Assembly (NCBI GenBank): GCA_946892665.1
Contig: CAMPOT010000001.1
Span: forward strand, 62,001 to 126,000
Direction: 5' to 3'
Source: Chryseobacterium sp. Marseille-Q5410
GTDB taxonomy: Bacteria > Bacteroidota > Bacteroidia > Flavobacteriales > Weeksellaceae
Length of the DNA stretch: 64,000 nucleotides
Shown here: positions 7,886 through 16,033 of the stretch, piece after piece
Position numbering within the stretch: the first letter of the stretch is position 1
Layout of the letters: each line of letters starts with the position of its first letter
The notes under the pieces: generated by a model
Seen by the model: only the letters and a program-made list of their open reading frames with translations
What the model was told of the DNA's origin: nothing
Databases searched by the model: none
Position numbers and translations under genes: made by a program

Positions 7886-7922
7886 TGCAAATGCTTTAAA
7901 AACTACAAATCAAGCGTTTGCA
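7886..7922 (+). promoter_or_regulatory. Hairpin in the leader of the SulP gene
   Basis: TGCAAATGCTT (7886-7896) pairs with AAGCGTTTGCA (7912-7922), an 11-base-pair stem with one G-U pair and a 15-base loop. It ends 23 bases before the SulP start and has no T-tract, so it is not a terminator. It may protect the 3' end of the upstream mRNA or modulate SulP expression. Confidence 0.4.
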
Positions 7923-7945
7923 TCATAAAACTATATGTTTAAAAA

Positions 7946-9553
7946 ATGAAAAAAGCAAAAAGTTTATTCGGCGGAATAAAAGAAAATTTCCCATCGGGAG
8001 TTGTCGTCTTCTTAGTTGCACTTCCACTATGTTTAGGGATTGCCTTAGCTTCCGGAGCACCGCCACTTTCAGGAATTATCGCAGGAATTATTGGAGGAAT
8101 TGTTATCGGATTTTTTTCCAACTCCAATATCTCGGTTTCAGGACCGGCTGCAGGTTTAGCTGCGATTGTTTTATCCGGAATTACGGAATTGGGCACATTC
8201 GAACTGTTTCTTTGTGCAGGTTTAATCGCAGGAGTTATACAGTTGATTTTAGGATTTCTAAGAGCCGGAAGTATTTCTAATTATTTCCCAAATTCTGTCA
8301 TTGAAGGAATGTTGGCCGGTATTGGTTTGATTATCATTATTAAGCAAATTCCTCACGCTTTGGGTTATGATGCTGATTCTTTCAGTAGCGAAAGGGTTTT
8401 TGAAAACGGATATAATGCAGATTCTATCTCTCAATATTTATCCAATGTTTTCGCATCAATTCATCCGGGAGCAATTGTTGTTACCGCGATTTCTTTGGCG
8501 ATTTTAATTGCATGGGATAAAGTTCCTGCCCTTAAAAAATTAAAACTTTTGCCGGGAGCTTTGGTTGCTGTTGCGGTAGGAATTTTACTCAACGAAATTT
8601 TTAAAATGACAGGAAGTTCATTGGCGATTCAAACAGAACATTTGGTGACATTGCCGGTTCCGCAAACAGCAGAAGAATTTAAAGCATTAATTACAATGCC
8701 GGATTTCGCAGGATTTATGAATCCGAAAGTTTGGATTATTGGTGGAACGATTGCGATTGTTGCTTCTATTGAGACTTTACTATGTATTGAAGCTTCGGAC
8801 CGACTGGATTCTCAACGCAGAATTACCGACACGAATAATGAACTTCGTGCACAGGGAATTGGAAATATCATAAGTTCTTTAATTGGTGGACTTCCAATTA
8901 CTTCAGTTGTAGTAAGGAGTTCCGCAAACGCTAATGCCGGTGCAACTTCAAAAGCTTCCACCATTATCCATGGTGTTCTTCTGTTAGTTTGTGTACTGGC
9001 AATTCCGGTGATTTTGAACAAAATTCCATTGGCGACTTTGGCAGCAGTTCTATTATTGGTAGGTTATAAATTGGCAAGTCCGGAAAAAATCAAACATTTC
9101 CTGGCAAAAGGAAAGTTCCAGTATATTCCGTTCTTGGCGACAATTGTAGCGGTTGTTTTCACAGATTTATTAACAGGAGTTGGAATTGGTTTGGCTATCG
9201 CGATTTTCTATATTCTTCAGGGAAATATGAAGCGGGCGTATTATTACAGCAAAGAAGAACTTGAAGATGCAGATTCTGTAACATTAAAATTAGCTGAAGA
9301 AGTATCCTTCCTGAATAAAGCTGCTATCAAAAAGACGTTGAAAAATATTCAGCCGAATTCAAAAGTGATTATCGATGCAAAAGGAACTTCCTATATCACC
9401 ACTGATGTGTTGGAAATGATTCAGGATTTTGCCAACATCAGAGCAAAAGAAGAAGATATCGAAGTTGAACTGATTGGCTTCCAAACCAATTACAACGATT
9501 ACGCTTCAGATCAACATTCACATATCAGTATCGATCACAGAAGAGCGATGTAA
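7946..9553 (+). CDS. SulP-family anion transporter (probable bicarbonate uptake)
   Basis: The 535-residue protein has the SLC26/SulP layout: about 12-14 hydrophobic segments over residues 15-425, then a cytoplasmic STAS domain (about 440-515). The first transmembrane region carries the signature LPLCLGIALASGAPP, and LSGIIAGIIGGIV follows. SulP proteins carry sulfate, bicarbonate or other anions. The flanking carbonic anhydrases point to bicarbonate, as in BicA-type systems. The ATG at 7946 is followed directly by a Lys-rich cytoplasmic start. The substrate is an inference from context. Confidence 0.9.
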   Translation: MKKAKSLFGGIKENFPSGVVVFLVALPLCLGIALASGAPPLSGIIAGIIGGIVIGFFSNSNISVSGPAAGLAAIVLSGITELGTFELFLCAGLIAGVIQLILGFLRAGSISNYFPNSVIEGMLAGIGLIIIIKQIPHALGYDADSFSSERVFENGYNADSISQYLSNVFASIHPGAIVVTAISLAILIAWDKVPALKKLKLLPGALVAVAVGILLNEIFKMTGSSLAIQTEHLVTLPVPQTAEEFKALITMPDFAGFMNPKVWIIGGTIAIVASIETLLCIEASDRLDSQRRITDTNNELRAQGIGNIISSLIGGLPITSVVVRSSANANAGATSKASTIIHGVLLLVCVLAIPVILNKIPLATLAAVLLLVGYKLASPEKIKHFLAKGKFQYIPFLATIVAVVFTDLLTGVGIGLAIAIFYILQGNMKRAYYYSKEELEDADSVTLKLAEEVSFLNKAAIKKTLKNIQPNSKVIIDAKGTSYITTDVLEMIQDFANIRAKEEDIEVELIGFQTNYNDYASDQHSHISIDHRRAM

Positions 9554-9560
9554 CTCACTT

Positions 9561-9664
9561 TGAATAGTCAATTGTGAACGGTCAATCATTAGAAATTCAA
9601 TTCAAATAAAATTTAAATCATCAGAACTAAAATCTGATACCTAATATCTATAATCTAAAATATA
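9561..9664. repeat. Spacer made of degenerate repeat words
   Basis: This spacer contains GTCAATTGTGAACG then GTCAATC, and further on CTGATACCTAATATC then TATAATCTAAAATATA. Each half looks like a drifted tandem of short words, unlike the promoter-bearing spacers elsewhere. No -7 box is visible, so the downstream carbonic anhydrase may be co-transcribed with SulP. Confidence 0.4.
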
Positions 9665-10299
9665 TGAAAGCACATACATTAGAAACTCAAGCTACTATTA
9701 CTCCTGAAAAAGCGCTACAATTCTTGAAGGAAGGAAACGACCGTTTTGTAGGAAATTTAAAAGTAAACAGGAATCTTTTGGAGCAAGTAAATGATACTCG
9801 CGAAGGACAATGGCCATTTGCTGTGGTTTTGAGCTGTATTGACAGTCGTACTTCAGCAGAACTAATTTTCGACCAAGGATTGGGAGATATTTTTTCCATT
9901 AGAATTGCCGGAAATTTTGCAAACCAGGATATTTTAGGATCAATGGAATTTGGCTGTAATGTTGCCGGTTCAAAATTGGTTGTTGTTTTGGGACACAGCA
10001 AATGTGGAGCTTTGAAAGGCGGACTTGATGCAGCAAAAATCGAGGGATTAGGAATGGATAACCTCAACCATTTGATTTATCATTTTGATGAATGCATTGA
10101 TAATGTCATTAAAGAAGGCGAAGAACGCTCATCCAAAAACGAAGATCTTTTGGAAAGACTAAACGTTTGCAACATCAAAAAAACCATTGAAGATATCCGT
10201 CATCAAAGTTCAACCTTAAGAACTCTTGAAAAAGATGGCAAAATAAAAATCGTAGGTGCAAACTATGATGTAGAAACAGGGGTTGTAACCTGGTTATAA
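9664..10299 (+). CDS. Beta-carbonic anhydrase (second, distinct subtype)
   Basis: The 211-residue enzyme has zinc ligands C58 and D60 (CIDSR, with R62) and H111 and C114 (HSKCGALKGG). Its N-terminus (TPEKALQFLKEGNDRFVGN) and the GNFANQDILGSMEFG segment mark a subtype different from the enzyme at 6712, with SCIDSR rather than GCSDSR. There is no signal peptide, so it is cytoplasmic. Two diverged anhydrases around one SulP transporter suggest paired hydration and dehydration roles during bicarbonate supply; this is inference. Confidence 0.93.
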   Translation: MKAHTLETQATITPEKALQFLKEGNDRFVGNLKVNRNLLEQVNDTREGQWPFAVVLSCIDSRTSAELIFDQGLGDIFSIRIAGNFANQDILGSMEFGCNVAGSKLVVVLGHSKCGALKGGLDAAKIEGLGMDNLNHLIYHFDECIDNVIKEGEERSSKNEDLLERLNVCNIKKTIEDIRHQSSTLRTLEKDGKIKIVGANYDVETGVVTWL

Positions 10300-10306
10300 A
10301 AATATT

Positions 10307-10329
10307 CAGAGCCGAATTCTTCGGCTCTG
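10307..10329 (+). terminator. Terminator-like hairpin after the second carbonic anhydrase
   Basis: CAGAGCCGAA and TTCGGCTCTG form a 10-base-pair stem with a 3-base loop. The following TTTACAAAAAA is only weakly T-rich, so some read-through into the DUF2490 gene is likely. Confidence 0.6.
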
Positions 10330-10346
10330 TTTACAAAAAACTTTTT

Positions 10347-11039
10347 ATGAAAAAGATTGCAATGCTGTTCATTTTCTGCTGTACGATATTACATGCACAG
10401 AAAGAAAATTTCGATAATCTTTGGTTTATTTATTTTGGAAATCAGCAAATTACAAAAAATTTAAACTGGTGGACAGAAGCACAGTTCAGAAATACTGAAG
10501 CTGCCGGAAATCCACAAAATATTTTGTTAAGAACGGGTATTGGATATAATCTTTCCGAGAATAATAATAATTTGTTGCTAGGATACGGATATATCATCGG
10601 TTATGCTGAAGATGCTGAACAACAAGCAATAGCTTCCTCAAAAGAACACCGAATTTATCAGCAGTTTATCCATAAAAATAAAATCGGGAAGATTCCTTTG
10701 CAGCATCGCTTTCGCTTGGAAGAACGCTTTCTGGAAAATGAATTTAAGTTACGGGGAAGATATTTTCTGGCAGCAAATGTGCCGCTAGGAGGAAATTTTA
10801 TGAAAGAAAAATCCATCTATCTTTCGCTGTATAACGAAATATTTGTGGTTCCCGAAGAGCGTATTTTCGACCGAAACCGAATTTATGCTGCGTTAGGATA
10901 TGTTTTAAATAAAAACACAAGAATTGAAGTAGGCTATATGGATCAAACGACCTTTAAGAAAGGAACAAGCCCATTTTCTTCAAAACTTAAACAGGGACAA
11001 ATACAACTGGTGATTTTCAATACCATCAATTTCAACTGA
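10347..11039 (+). CDS. DUF2490 outer-membrane-type protein
   Basis: The 230-residue protein starts with a signal peptide (MKKIAMLFIFCCTILHAQ). It continues with NLWFIYFGNQQITKNLNWWTEAQFR, split over several aromatic-rich beta-strands, and LLRTGIGYNL, matching DUF2490 proteins. Alternating hydrophobic strands and a C-terminal strand ending in Phe-Asn suggest a beta-barrel of about 10-12 strands in the outer membrane. The family has no established function. It follows the carbonic anhydrase at 47 bases and may be an outer-membrane pore for the same cassette, which is speculation from position. Confidence 0.8.
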   Translation: MKKIAMLFIFCCTILHAQKENFDNLWFIYFGNQQITKNLNWWTEAQFRNTEAAGNPQNILLRTGIGYNLSENNNNLLLGYGYIIGYAEDAEQQAIASSKEHRIYQQFIHKNKIGKIPLQHRFRLEERFLENEFKLRGRYFLAANVPLGGNFMKEKSIYLSLYNEIFVVPEERIFDRNRIYAALGYVLNKNTRIEVGYMDQTTFKKGTSPFSSKLKQGQIQLVIFNTINFN

Positions 11040-11091
11040 TTAAGATTACGAAAAAACAGGAAACTTTTTTTCATCTCATATAGTTTTTGTG

Positions 11092-11120
11092 AAGCCGGAT
11101 GTTCTTATGAGCATCCGGTT
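11092..11120. terminator. Bidirectional terminator between DUF2490 gene and pth
   Basis: CCGGATG (11095-11101) pairs with CATCCGG (11112-11118). Flanking AA and TTTTTATTTT give a T-tract on the plus strand. It lies at the convergence of the two genes. Confidence 0.7.
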
Positions 11121-11121
11121 T

Positions 11122-11685
11122 TTATTTTCCGTTAAAGGCTGTCATTGTATTCTGAATTCCGGCAAAAACAAAAGAAAGGCATGCTTTCGAAAATTTTTCT
11201 ATCCTTTCCGGAAGTTTTTCGCGCTCTTCTTCATTCCATTTTCCGAGAACGTAATCTACTTGTCTTCCTTCAGGAAAATCGGCGGAAATCCCGAAACGCA
11301 ATCGGGGATAATTTGGGGTATTTAATTGTTCCTGAATGCTTTTCAAACCATTATGACCCGCATCAGAACCTTTCATTTTCATCCTTAAAGTTCCGAATGG
11401 CAACGCCAAATCGTCCGTAACAATCATAAGGTTTTCCAATGGAATATTTTCTTTCTGAAGCCAGAATTTCACGGCATTACCGGAAAGATTCATGTACGTA
11501 TCAGGTTTCAGCACAAAAACCTTTCTGCCTTTGTATTTTCCTTCCGCTAAAAGTCCAAAATTGGAAGATTTGAAAGGCGCATCAATTTCTTCCGCAATTT
11601 TATCAGCTACTTTAAAACCAATATTATGACGGGTTTCTGCGTATTCTTCTCCTTTATTTCCGAGACCGATGATTAAATATTTCAT
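11122..11685 (-). CDS. pth: Peptidyl-tRNA hydrolase
   Basis: The 187-residue enzyme releases tRNA from peptidyl-tRNAs dropped by ribosomes. The N-terminus YLIIGLGNKGEEYAETRHN holds the conserved Asn10 and catalytic His20. Downstream VTDDLALPFG and GSDAGHNGLKSI carry the catalytic Asp and the substrate-binding Asn-rich loop. Length matches the bacterial family. A TAAATTTG -7 box at 11710-11703 (minus) precedes the start by 17 bases. Confidence 0.96.
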   Translation of the reverse strand: MKYLIIGLGNKGEEYAETRHNIGFKVADKIAEEIDAPFKSSNFGLLAEGKYKGRKVFVLKPDTYMNLSGNAVKFWLQKENIPLENLMIVTDDLALPFGTLRMKMKGSDAGHNGLKSIQEQLNTPNYPRLRFGISADFPEGRQVDYVLGKWNEEEREKLPERIEKFSKACLSFVFAGIQNTMTAFNGK

Positions 11686-11702
11686 AAAAAAATTCAGTGA
11701 GG

Positions 11703-11710
11703 CAAATTTA
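11703..11710 (-). promoter_or_regulatory. -7 box of pth
   Basis: Read on the minus strand this is TAAATTTG, 17 bases before the pth ATG. No TTG is seen at -33. Confidence 0.4.
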
Positions 11711-11722
11711 ATAAAATATTAA

Positions 11723-11851
11723 ATGCTGAAAATCCTGTTGGGTATCGTTGTAATTGTAATGGATTTGGAAACCAATAACGATTTCCCGTCCGATGCCGAT
11801 GCTGGAATTAACGAAACATTCGCCGTTGAGGTAACAATCATACTATATTAA
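11723..11851 (+). other. Possible 42-codon reading frame or gene remnant
   Basis: ATG at 11723 to TAA at 11851 encodes a hydrophobic start (MLKILLGIVVIV) followed by a polar, acidic part including NNDFPSDADAGINETF. It fills the gap between pth and mfd. No promoter or ribosome site is obvious and I recognise no family. It could be the decayed end of a larger gene. Weak evidence. Confidence 0.2.
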
Positions 11852-11856
11852 AACTT

Positions 11857-11878
11857 TTCTTCAAATTTTATTGAAGAA
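11857..11878 (-). terminator. Hairpin overlapping the mfd stop codon
   Basis: TTCTTCAA and TTGAAGAA form an 8-base-pair stem around a 6-base loop that contains the end of the stop codon region. On the minus strand a short AAGTTTT follows. It is a weak terminator candidate. Confidence 0.4.
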
Positions 11879-14800
11879 TCCGTTCCAGAACCACATTCAC
11901 TTCATCCACATTCTGGACATTTTCTTTTCTCATTATAAGCTGGCTTCCTTCTGCAGTATGTTTTTCTTTCAAAGTTGCATCTTTGGGATTTTGACTTAAA
12001 TAGGAAATAATATGTCGGAATTTATCGCTCTGATAAAATTTATCTTGCGGATTTGGTGGGAAATATCCTAGAAAAATTCCGTTTTTAACGACAATTTTAT
12101 CGAAACCAATTTCTGCGGCAATCCATTTCAGTTCAACACTTTTCAACAAATTTTTGGCTTCAGCTGGTAATTTTCCGAAACGGTCAGACAATTCATTTTC
12201 GAACTTATGAAGTTCCTGTTTGTTCGGAATTTCTGCGAGTTTTTGATAAAGTGAAAGTCTTTCTTCGGTACTCTGAACGTAAGAATCCGGCAACATCAGT
12301 TCCAAATCCGTATCAATATTGACTTCTTTAGTGGATTTGAAAAGTTTCTTCCGTTCTTCTTCATTATCAAAAAGATTTTCGAATTCTTCGTCATTCTGCA
12401 ATTCTTCTAACGCTTCCTGCATAATTTTTTGGTATGTGTCAAAGCCCATTTCATTAATGAAACCACTCTGTTCTCCACCCAACAAATCTCCGGCTCCACG
12501 AATTTCCAAATCTTTCATCGCAATCTGAAAACCGCTTCCCAAATCCGAAAACTGTTCAATCGCTTCAAGACGTTTTCTTGCATCGGAAGTCATCATATCA
12601 AAAGGCGGAGTTATCAAGTAACAGAAAGCTTTTCTGTTGCTTCGGCCTACTCTTCCACGCATTTGATGTAAATCCGCCATACCAAATCTTTGTGCATCAT
12701 TAATGAAAATCGTGTTCGCATTCGGAACGTCAACACCGGATTCTACTATTGTTGTGGATACCAAAACATCGTATTTCCCTTCCATAAAATCCAAAATATT
12801 TTGCTCCAGCTGTTTCCCGTCCATTTGTCCGTGTCCGGTAATCACTCTTGCGTCGGGAACCAATCTTTGGATAAGTCCGGCAATATCTTTGAGGTTTTCA
12901 ATTCTGTTGTTGATGAAATAAACCTGTCCGTCGCGCTGAATTTCGTACGAAATCGCATCCCTCAAAATTTCTTCGTTAAAACCAATGATTTGAGTATCAA
13001 CAGGCTGTCTGTTTGGCGGTGGCGTTTTGATGACACTTAAATCTCTTGCAGCCATCAAAGAAAACTGAAGCGTTCTCGGAATTGGCGTTGCCGTTAAAGT
13101 CAGCGTATCGATATTATTTTTTAAAGTTTTGAGTTTGTCTTTTACCGCAACCCCGAATTTGTGTTCTTCATCAATAATCAGCAATCCTAAATCTTTGAAT
13201 TCAATATCTTTACCAACCAACTGATGCGTTCCGATTACGATATCGATTTTCCCGTTTTTGAGACCTTCTTTGGTTTCAGATTTTTGTTTTGCGGTTCGAA
13301 AACGGTTCATATAAGAAATATTCACGGGGAAATCTTTGAGCCTTTCTTTAAAACTTCGGAAATGCTGAAACGCCAAAATAGTCGTCGGAACCAAAACTGC
13401 GACCTGTTTTCCGTCTGTTGCAGCTTTGAAGGCAGCCCGAATCGCAACTTCCGTTTTCCCGAAACCAACGTCGCCACAAATCAGACGGTCCATCACGGTA
13501 TCGTTTTCCATATCTTTTTTGATGTCCTGCGTAGCTTTTTCCTGATCTGGAGTATCTTCATATAAAAAACTGGCTTCCAATTCATTCTGAAGATATGAAT
13601 CCGGTGTAAACGCAAAACCTTTCGCTGTTTTTCTTTGTGCGTAAAGCTTAATGAGGTCAAAAGCAATTTGCTTAACCTTGGCTTTGGTTTTCTGTTTTAA
13701 AGATTTCCAAGCCGGAGATCCGAGTTTTGAAAGTACGATTTCCCTGCCGTCGGGACCGTTGTACTTAGAAATTTTGTGGAGCGAATGGATGGAAACATAA
13801 AGCAAATCGTTGTTTTTATAGGTGAGTTTAAAACATTCCTGCACTTTGCCGTTGTTATTCACTTTCACCAATCCCATGAACTTTCCGATGCCATGGTCGA
13901 TATGCGTAATGAAATCGCCCACTTTCATCTGCATTAAATCTTTCAGTGTGAGTTGCTCCGATTTTGCAAAAGAATTCTTGGATTTGAATCTTTGATAACG
14001 GTCGAAAATCTGATGGTCAGTATAAACTGAAATTTTATGGTCATTATCTACGAAACCTTCATGAAGTTCTGATTTAAAAGATTTGAACGGGATTTTATCC
14101 ATCTTCACTTCAGCATTATCAATCTCGCTGTCAGATTCTACAAATCTGCCGAGTTCTTCAAAAATAGCTTCGAGCCTTTCCTTTTGCTTTTCGCTGGAGA
14201 AAGAAATCCAAATATCAAATCCTGTTTCGTTTTTGCTTTTGAGGTCTTCCGTGAGCATTTCAAAATTCTTATGAAAAACGGGTTGCGGAGTTTGATTGAG
14301 CTGAACAGATTTATCGGAAAATTTTAATTCATCTAACGTAAAATCAACCGTTGTAAATTTTTGATAATCAATTAATAAACCTTCTTCATCAATAAACAAT
14401 TCTGCAGGTTTTCTGTGGCTGATCTCTTTGCTTAACGTTTCAAATTTTTCTTCCGCTTTTTCGTAGAAATTTTTAATCTTTTTTACACCTAAAAAAGCAT
14501 TCTTGGAAATAATAATACTGTCTTTCGGTAACAGTTCAAACAACGAAACTTTCGATCCCGAAACAGCGAAATTCATGTTCGAAACCAACTGAAATTCGTT
14601 TACTTTTCCGTTCGTCAACTGGGTTTCAATGTCGAAAGTTTTAATATTTTCCACTTCGTTTCCAAAGAAGGTAATTCGGTAAGGTTGCTCGTTTGAATAA
14701 GAAAAAACATCCACAATTCCACCACGAACAGAAAATTCTCCGGGTTCCGAAACAAAATCCACCAAATTAAATCCAAACTGATGCAGCAATTCTTCAGTAA

Positions 14801-15272
14801 AATCAAAATCCAAACTTTCGCCGGTTTTAATTATATGAGAAATGGCTTTGAAATCTTCTTTTTTCAACACTTTTTCCGCCAATGCTGAAAATCCTGCAAC
14901 GATGACTTTTGGTTTTTTTCCTGAGTTTAATTTATTTAGAACTTCAGTTCTTAGAACAAGATTTGCGTTTTGAGTTTTCTCGATTTGATAAGGCTCCAGA
15001 TGAGTTGCCGGAAAGTACAGCACGTTTTCTTTTCCTAGCAAATCCTCCATTTCTGCGGTAATGTAGAGTGCCTCTTCCTTGTCTTCAATTAGGAAAAGAA
15101 TCGTTTTTTGTTGAGACAGAAACAATTCGGCAGTAAAAACCGAAGGTGCAGATCCTGCAAAACCTTTCACAGAAATATGCGAATATTGATCTAGATTACT
15201 GAAGATTTCCTTACCGAATTCGTTGCGCAACATATCGGGAAGAAACGTCTCATTGATGGGCTTTAAATGCAT
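11868..15272 (-). CDS. mfd: Transcription-repair coupling factor Mfd
   Basis: The 1134-residue ATPase removes RNA polymerase stalled at lesions and recruits UvrA. Domain order is standard: UvrB-like N-terminal module; CarD-like polymerase-interaction domain (MKVGDFITHIDHGIGKF); RecG-type translocase with Walker A GDVGFGKTEVA, DEEH box IDEEHKFGV and TLTATPIPRT; helicase C lobe with MRGRVGRSNRKAFCYL; and the C-terminal TRCF domain. Length is normal. The mRNA leader contains a terminator-like hairpin. It is cytoplasmic and monocistronic. Confidence 0.97.
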   Translation of the reverse strand: MHLKPINETFLPDMLRNEFGKEIFSNLDQYSHISVKGFAGSAPSVFTAELFLSQQKTILFLIEDKEEALYITAEMEDLLGKENVLYFPATHLEPYQIEKTQNANLVLRTEVLNKLNSGKKPKVIVAGFSALAEKVLKKEDFKAISHIIKTGESLDFDFTEELLHQFGFNLVDFVSEPGEFSVRGGIVDVFSYSNEQPYRITFFGNEVENIKTFDIETQLTNGKVNEFQLVSNMNFAVSGSKVSLFELLPKDSIIISKNAFLGVKKIKNFYEKAEEKFETLSKEISHRKPAELFIDEEGLLIDYQKFTTVDFTLDELKFSDKSVQLNQTPQPVFHKNFEMLTEDLKSKNETGFDIWISFSSEKQKERLEAIFEELGRFVESDSEIDNAEVKMDKIPFKSFKSELHEGFVDNDHKISVYTDHQIFDRYQRFKSKNSFAKSEQLTLKDLMQMKVGDFITHIDHGIGKFMGLVKVNNNGKVQECFKLTYKNNDLLYVSIHSLHKISKYNGPDGREIVLSKLGSPAWKSLKQKTKAKVKQIAFDLIKLYAQRKTAKGFAFTPDSYLQNELEASFLYEDTPDQEKATQDIKKDMENDTVMDRLICGDVGFGKTEVAIRAAFKAATDGKQVAVLVPTTILAFQHFRSFKERLKDFPVNISYMNRFRTAKQKSETKEGLKNGKIDIVIGTHQLVGKDIEFKDLGLLIIDEEHKFGVAVKDKLKTLKNNIDTLTLTATPIPRTLQFSLMAARDLSVIKTPPPNRQPVDTQIIGFNEEILRDAISYEIQRDGQVYFINNRIENLKDIAGLIQRLVPDARVITGHGQMDGKQLEQNILDFMEGKYDVLVSTTIVESGVDVPNANTIFINDAQRFGMADLHQMRGRVGRSNRKAFCYLITPPFDMMTSDARKRLEAIEQFSDLGSGFQIAMKDLEIRGAGDLLGGEQSGFINEMGFDTYQKIMQEALEELQNDEEFENLFDNEEERKKLFKSTKEVNIDTDLELMLPDSYVQSTEERLSLYQKLAEIPNKQELHKFENELSDRFGKLPAEAKNLLKSVELKWIAAEIGFDKIVVKNGIFLGYFPPNPQDKFYQSDKFRHIISYLSQNPKDATLKEKHTAEGSQLIMRKENVQNVDEVNVVLERILQ

Positions 15273-15301
15273 GTTTTATCATTAAATATAAACAACAAAA
15301 G

Positions 15302-15326
15302 CGATTTCGGGAATCCCGAAACCGTT
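15302..15326 (-). promoter_or_regulatory. Terminator-like hairpin in the mfd leader
   Basis: On the minus strand CGGTTTCGGG pairs with CCCGAAATCG (one G-U pair) around loop ATT, followed by CTTTTGTTGTTT. It lies between the mfd -7 box (15344-15337) and the start codon at 15272, so it would be in the 5' untranslated region. Confidence 0.45.
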
Positions 15327-15336
15327 TTGGTGCGCA

Positions 15337-15344
15337 CAAATTTA
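15337..15344 (-). promoter_or_regulatory. -7 box of mfd
   Basis: TAAATTTG on the minus strand, 64 bases before the mfd start codon. This implies a leader of about 60 bases, long for this window. Confidence 0.45.
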
Positions 15345-15524
15345 CGTTTTATTTTCGAGTTTTGTTTTTTATTGTGAATTGCATAAAACATAAATTACAC
15401 GCGCCTTTTTAAACTTTAATCTTCCATAATCACAAAAATGCTTAAAAAATGTTAAAACAAACCGATTATGATTCCATGGCACAATGTTTGAAAATCTCCA
15501 TTCATCAACTTAAAAAAAAATATT

Positions 15525-15956
15525 ATGGAATCTAATCTTCAAAAAAAGCAAACTCGAAATTCAATTTTTAAAGGAACCGCAAAATTAATCGCCTTATTCC
15601 TTTTGGTATTTTCTGTGTTTTCATTAAGTTCTTGTAGTCGCGACGATGATCCTGCTGACAATGATTTCTTTGCCGGAACTTATACTGGAAGCATTAGTTA
15701 CAACGACGGATCCAACACAATCAGCAAAGACAACGGAAGTGTTTTCGTATCTAAAATCGCAAGCGGAACCAAATACAACTTCAGATTTTCCGATTCAATT
15801 CCTGATCTTAATGGAATAGAATTCGAAAAAAGCGGTGACAATATTTTGGTAATGGTGGGTTCCACCGCAACTTCTTATATTAGAATCGACAACAATGAGT
15901 TGAAGATTTTGTACATCAAAGATGGAAAAACTTGGACTGCAAACGCAACCAGATAA
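15525..15956 (+). CDS. Small surface lipoprotein, unknown function
   Basis: The 143-residue protein has a long basic N-region, a hydrophobic core (IALFLLVFSVF) and a lipobox LSSC with the lipidated Cys at 37. The residues after it (SRDDDPADND) are acidic, as in the lipoprotein export signal that sends Bacteroidota lipoproteins to the cell surface. The remainder is a small beta-rich domain with GTYTGSISYNDGS and ends KTWTANATR. No family is recognised. A strong terminator follows it, so it is probably transcribed alone. Confidence 0.75.
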   Translation: MESNLQKKQTRNSIFKGTAKLIALFLLVFSVFSLSSCSRDDDPADNDFFAGTYTGSISYNDGSNTISKDNGSVFVSKIASGTKYNFRFSDSIPDLNGIEFEKSGDNILVMVGSTATSYIRIDNNELKILYIKDGKTWTANATR

Positions 15957-15976
15957 TATCATTTCATTTTATAGAA

Positions 15977-16004
15977 AAACTGCTTCAGTCATTTGAAGCA
16001 GTTT
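15977..16004 (+). terminator. Rho-independent terminator
   Basis: AAACTGCTTCA and TGAAGCAGTTT form a perfect 11-base-pair stem with a 6-base loop, followed by a run of T. Confidence 0.85.
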
Positions 16005-16033
16005 TTTTTGTACTTTTAAGAAAAAATTATTCG

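Noticed and set aside
15932-16033. Upstream extension of the lipoprotein frame at 16034
   Set aside because: It runs through the terminator at 15977-16004 and would spoil the signal peptide.
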